NCBI GenBank assembly: GCA_934373235.1
Contig: CAKROW010000003.1
Location: forward strand, 58,387 to 122,386
DNA: 64,000 nt
Direction of reading: 5' to 3'
From: an uncultured Blautia sp.
Lineage (GTDB): Bacteria; Bacillota; Clostridia; Lachnospirales; Lachnospiraceae
Of the stretch, positions 61,264 to 64,000 are shown one piece after another. The notes under the pieces are model-generated. The model ran no database searches, was not told the origin of the DNA, and worked only from the letters and a program-made list of their open reading frames with translations. The first letter of the stretch is position 1. The number at the start of each line of letters is the position of its first letter. A program made the position numbers and the translations under genes.

Positions 61264-62643
61264 CTAAGATATCTTATTCTCCAAAAGTTCATCCTCTGTA
61301 ATTACCAGCTTCATGGCCCAGGCCGGAATATCCACGTCCTCCGGTTCTTGCTCCATAAATACAAATGCAGTGCGGTACGGCGGCATCTTCGCCGGGAAAA
61401 TCCCGTAGCCGTCTGTAAAATACACAAGTCCTCTCAGATCCTCAAACTCCCGCTTTTCCATCAGCTCTTCCACATAGGCAAATGCAGGACGGAAATCTGT
61501 GCCGCCGTCCCCGTACAGCTCCAGGCTGTCCATGTATTTCTTTAGTTCCTCTCCACTGGTGATCTTCACATCAGAATGTACTTTTTCATCGCACTGGATA
61601 ATGTGTATATTTATTTTCTGAAAAAAGCTCCCGCTGTCACTTAATATCCCGTAAGTCTCTTCCAGGAATCTCTGCACCAGTTCTCCTGAACAGGACATGG
61701 ATGTATCGATCACAATAACAAATTCTGATACCTTTTTTACTTCTTTGGTTTCCAGAGGCTCTATCAGAGGCATATTTCTGTAAAGAGAAAGCCCGTAAGT
61801 ATAAAAATTATAATCAAAGCTGTCCGGGTCTACAGTTACTTCTTCCCGGAATACTGCAAATTTCCGGAGAAATTCCCGGTAATCATACCGTTCCCGGTTT
61901 TCGATCCGCAGCTGGTCCAGAAAATCTCCTTCCTGTTCTCCTGCCTCTCTGGAAAAAGTCTCCAGGTCTGTCTCAATACCATCACTGATATCTCCCCACT
62001 TTTTGCTCATCAGGGGATTGGGTTTCTGGTTCGGCTGCTGGCTGGACCAGTATTTGTGGTCGTCCACATAGAACTCTTTTTCCAGCTGCAGCAGTTCTTT
62101 TTCCTTCAGAAATTCTTCTTTCAGGATCTTATAGATCCGCTCTGCATTCAATGTCTTCTTTTCTTTTTCCAGAAGACGGTAGGTTTCCCGCCGTAAAAGG
62201 CTTCTGGAATACCGGACAGAGCGGTGATAGATCCCGTCGATCATATGCTCCACTGTAATGTCACAGCTTAAATTCCACAGACGTTTCTCTATCCCCGGCT
62301 TTCCGAAATGCCGGAAAATGCAGTGAAATACCATATGGAGATATCCACGGTTCACCAGAATTCTGTTTTCTTTATAAAGTCCTCCAAGCTGCGCAGGATG
62401 AAAATACATCACAGCCCCGTCTGTTCCGAATGGGCTGACAGAACCATCCAGCTGGTAAACAAAACTGCTCAATGCCACATCCAGAAAACGCATACCAAGA
62501 TACAGCTCATCTCTTGCCGCCCGCAGGATGCTGCTGCCGATATCCTGGAGACGTTGGGCTGCCTCCTGGGAACTGTATTCCTGACCGGGCAGGAAGTTAT
62601 TTTTATTGTTTTTGGTTGTTTCTATTTCGTTCAGTTTTTTCAC
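61264..62643 (-). CDS. VWA-domain protein with DUF2201-type N-terminus
   Basis: 459 residues. The N-terminal half has the putative metallopeptidase-like region (LHMVFHCIFRHFGKP, WNLSCDITVEHMIDGIYHR; HxxxH-like). The C-terminal VWA fold has the metal-binding VIDTSMSCSGEL (DxSxS), GDGGTDFRPAF and YFTDGYG. Partner of the MoxR ATPase. The start is an in-frame GTG at 62643; a TnpB element ends just before it and no strong ribosome site is left, so the true start may differ. Confidence 0.82.
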   Translation of the reverse strand: MKKLNEIETTKNNKNNFLPGQEYSSQEAAQRLQDIGSSILRAARDELYLGMRFLDVALSSFVYQLDGSVSPFGTDGAVMYFHPAQLGGLYKENRILVNRGYLHMVFHCIFRHFGKPGIEKRLWNLSCDITVEHMIDGIYHRSVRYSRSLLRRETYRLLEKEKKTLNAERIYKILKEEFLKEKELLQLEKEFYVDDHKYWSSQQPNQKPNPLMSKKWGDISDGIETDLETFSREAGEQEGDFLDQLRIENRERYDYREFLRKFAVFREEVTVDPDSFDYNFYTYGLSLYRNMPLIEPLETKEVKKVSEFVIVIDTSMSCSGELVQRFLEETYGILSDSGSFFQKINIHIIQCDEKVHSDVKITSGEELKKYMDSLELYGDGGTDFRPAFAYVEELMEKREFEDLRGLVYFTDGYGIFPAKMPPYRTAFVFMEQEPEDVDIPAWAMKLVITEDELLENKIS

Positions 62644-62649
62644 CTGCCA

Positions 62650-64000
62650 CTCAAAATGTGATTAAATATACTCCCATCGAGATAATGTGGCTTCTCTCGA
62701 ATACCACTTACTGTTTCTTCGTGTATGTTTTTGAGTAACCGGAGTTATCTCTACTCACAGATCCTAAGTACACTCCACAGTCGTAAATTCCCGAAATAGC
62801 TTTCGGTACATGCTTACGTTTGCGAGATCATGCAATCTCGTAAGTTTCTGCATCTCTCAGATTCAGTGCTGCATTGAAATCTCTGTCTTCCATATAACCG
62901 CATGCACATCTATAGACTCTGTCTGAAAGTTTCAGGTCTTTTTTGATATGTCCGCAACAGTGACAGGTCTTTGAAGAAGGATACCATCTGCTGACTATCC
63001 GTAATTCAATTCCAAATTCCTCACATTTTGTCTTCAGTTTTGTGCGAAATTCGTAAAATTTCTGTGATGCAACTGCTTTTGAAAGATGCCGGTTCTTCAT
63101 CATACCGGATACATTCAGATCCTCAACCGTTATATGAGATGGCTTGGTTTTCACAATCTCAGATATCGTCTTATTGATATAATCTGTACGGATGTTTTTC
63201 AGACGATGATGAAACTTCTGTACTTTAAGCTTTTGTTTACGTATATTTGCTTTTTGAGTGGACTCTCCTTTCTTTAAATTTTCATATTTACGGGAGAGCT
63301 TTCGCTGTGCCCGCCTTAATTGTTTTTCAAGTTTTCTTATTCGTGCTGTTTTATTAATATTTCTATAGACAGTTCCATTTGATATGATGGCAAGATTTTT
63401 CAAACCCAGATCGATCCCTACACCATCGCTAAAGCAGCTGTCTCTCACCGGATCTGTCACTTCTACCAGTGCGGAAACATAATATCTGCCGGCTTTCATA
63501 GAAATAGTTCCGCTTTTGACTATATATCCATCCTTGGATGTTGGGATATAACCTTTCTCTTTCAGCCTTACCCATCCAATCGTCGGAATCTTAATCCGAT
63601 GCCTTTCGCAAAGACAGTCTCTGGGATTATTTCTTACAAAATACATTTTTACATCCGATCTTCCTTTTTTCTTATACCGTGGAAAACCACTTTGATGATG
63701 AAAAAATCTTGAAAAAGCTGTACAGGCATCTTCAATCGAATGTTTTACCGATTTGGAACTGACTTCCCTGATCCAGGAATATTCCTGATGATTCGGAAGA
63801 TAGTCATTATTCAACCAGACACTGAACGATTTACCGCTCATAAATTTTTTACCCAAAGTATAAAGTTCTTTATTAAGAAACAGGTAAAAATTATAGATAT
63901 ATCTGCATGTGCCGATTGTCTTATGTATTTTAATCTTCTGCTCTTCTGTAGGATTGATCTCTGTTTTGAAACTTTTTAGCAATCTTATCATCCTTTTCTG
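62650..64000 (-). mobile_element. IS200/IS605-type element (TnpB part; left end outside window)
   Basis: Contains tnpB and a structured downstream end: CGAGAT / ATCTCG (62823-62840, overlapping the tnpB stop), CCGAAA / TTTCGG (62791-62806) and GTGG / CCAC (62687-62707). Such stems near the right end are recognised in IS605 transposition and form the omega RNA. The exact right boundary was not fixed. No tnpA is visible up to the window edge. Confidence 0.7.
62828..63991 (-). CDS. tnpB: TnpB RNA-guided endonuclease (IS605 OrfB)
   Basis: 387 residues, complete. N-terminal helix-turn-helix domain (EINPTEEQKIKIHKTIGTCRYIYNFYL), then the RuvC core: GIDLGLKNLA (D), ITVEDLNVSGM (E) and DRDFNAALNL (D), with a zinc ribbon CHCCG ... 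CACG between the last two. TnpB proteins are guided by an RNA from the element's end. All three acidic residues are present, so it may be active. Confidence 0.92.
   Translation of the reverse strand: MIRLLKSFKTEINPTEEQKIKIHKTIGTCRYIYNFYLFLNKELYTLGKKFMSGKSFSVWLNNDYLPNHQEYSWIREVSSKSVKHSIEDACTAFSRFFHHQSGFPRYKKKGRSDVKMYFVRNNPRDCLCERHRIKIPTIGWVRLKEKGYIPTSKDGYIVKSGTISMKAGRYYVSALVEVTDPVRDSCFSDGVGIDLGLKNLAIISNGTVYRNINKTARIRKLEKQLRRAQRKLSRKYENLKKGESTQKANIRKQKLKVQKFHHRLKNIRTDYINKTISEIVKTKPSHITVEDLNVSGMMKNRHLSKAVASQKFYEFRTKLKTKCEEFGIELRIVSRWYPSSKTCHCCGHIKKDLKLSDRVYRCACGYMEDRDFNAALNLRDAETYEIA

Overview
The window comes from a strictly anaerobic Gram-positive of the class Clostridia, most likely a Lachnospiraceae gut bacterium. 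The signs are two oxygen-sensitive class III ribonucleotide reductases, meso-DAP type murein genes (dapF, a MurE with the DNPR motif), FN3-like secreted proteins, strong AGGAGG ribosome binding sites, and a c-di-GMP riboswitch of the clostridial kind. The genus call is inference. No rRNA or canonical tRNA gene was seen.

Layout. 1-7341 (minus strand): a cell-surface DUF11 protein followed by murE-priA-def-fmt. 7.3-13 kb: a possible small RNA, arcC, the first nrdD with paired NrdR boxes, asnA and a CBS protein. 13-19 kb: a polar amino acid ABC importer whose binding protein is circularly permuted, two secreted FN3-like proteins and dapF. 19-25 kb: azlCD, an ACT regulator, an amidohydrolase, and a divergent sodium:solute symporter / acyl-CoA synthetase pair. 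25-36 kb: the second nrdD (with a fused glutaredoxin-like tail and its own NrdR boxes), hflX-TPR lipoprotein-glmM, a nucleotidyltransferase, and prfA-prmC-DUF1385-rpmE.

36.1-46.06 kb is a mobile element of about 9.9 kb that reads as a filamentous phage (Inovirus-like) prophage. Its genes lie on the plus strand: small early proteins, a gpV-like ssDNA-binding protein, a 30-residue pVII/pIX-like coat protein, a tail-anchored P/T-rich protein, two small coat-type proteins, a pIII-like adsorption protein, a pVI-like protein, a Zot/pI ATPase, a candidate rolling-circle origin, an HUH Rep protein, a Cys-rich miniprotein and an IS30-family transposase. No secretin is present, as expected for a host without an outer membrane. 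Nine copies of a palindrome with core AGTCCAAACGTTTGGACT sit at the borders of the gene modules; I saw none in the flanking host DNA. A 16-bp direct repeat bounds the element. The right copy lies inside the 3' end of rho, so the insertion has replaced the rho C-terminus and pushed rho away from rpmE, its classical neighbour.

46-54.3 kb: rho, a membrane-anchored HExxH (ATLF/PPEP-like) protease behind a c-di-GMP-I riboswitch that looks like an OFF switch, a transglutaminase-like lipoprotein, and a compact six-gene type IV pilus-like operon (PilC, four small membrane or pseudopilin-like proteins, PilT). 54.3-64 kb: a small export protein, hisC, a malate module (Ldh2-type dehydrogenase plus malic enzyme) under an FCD-type regulator with three TGGT-N3-ACC(A) sites, a MoxR/VWA pair, and an IS200/IS605-type TnpB element inserted immediately upstream of the VWA gene.
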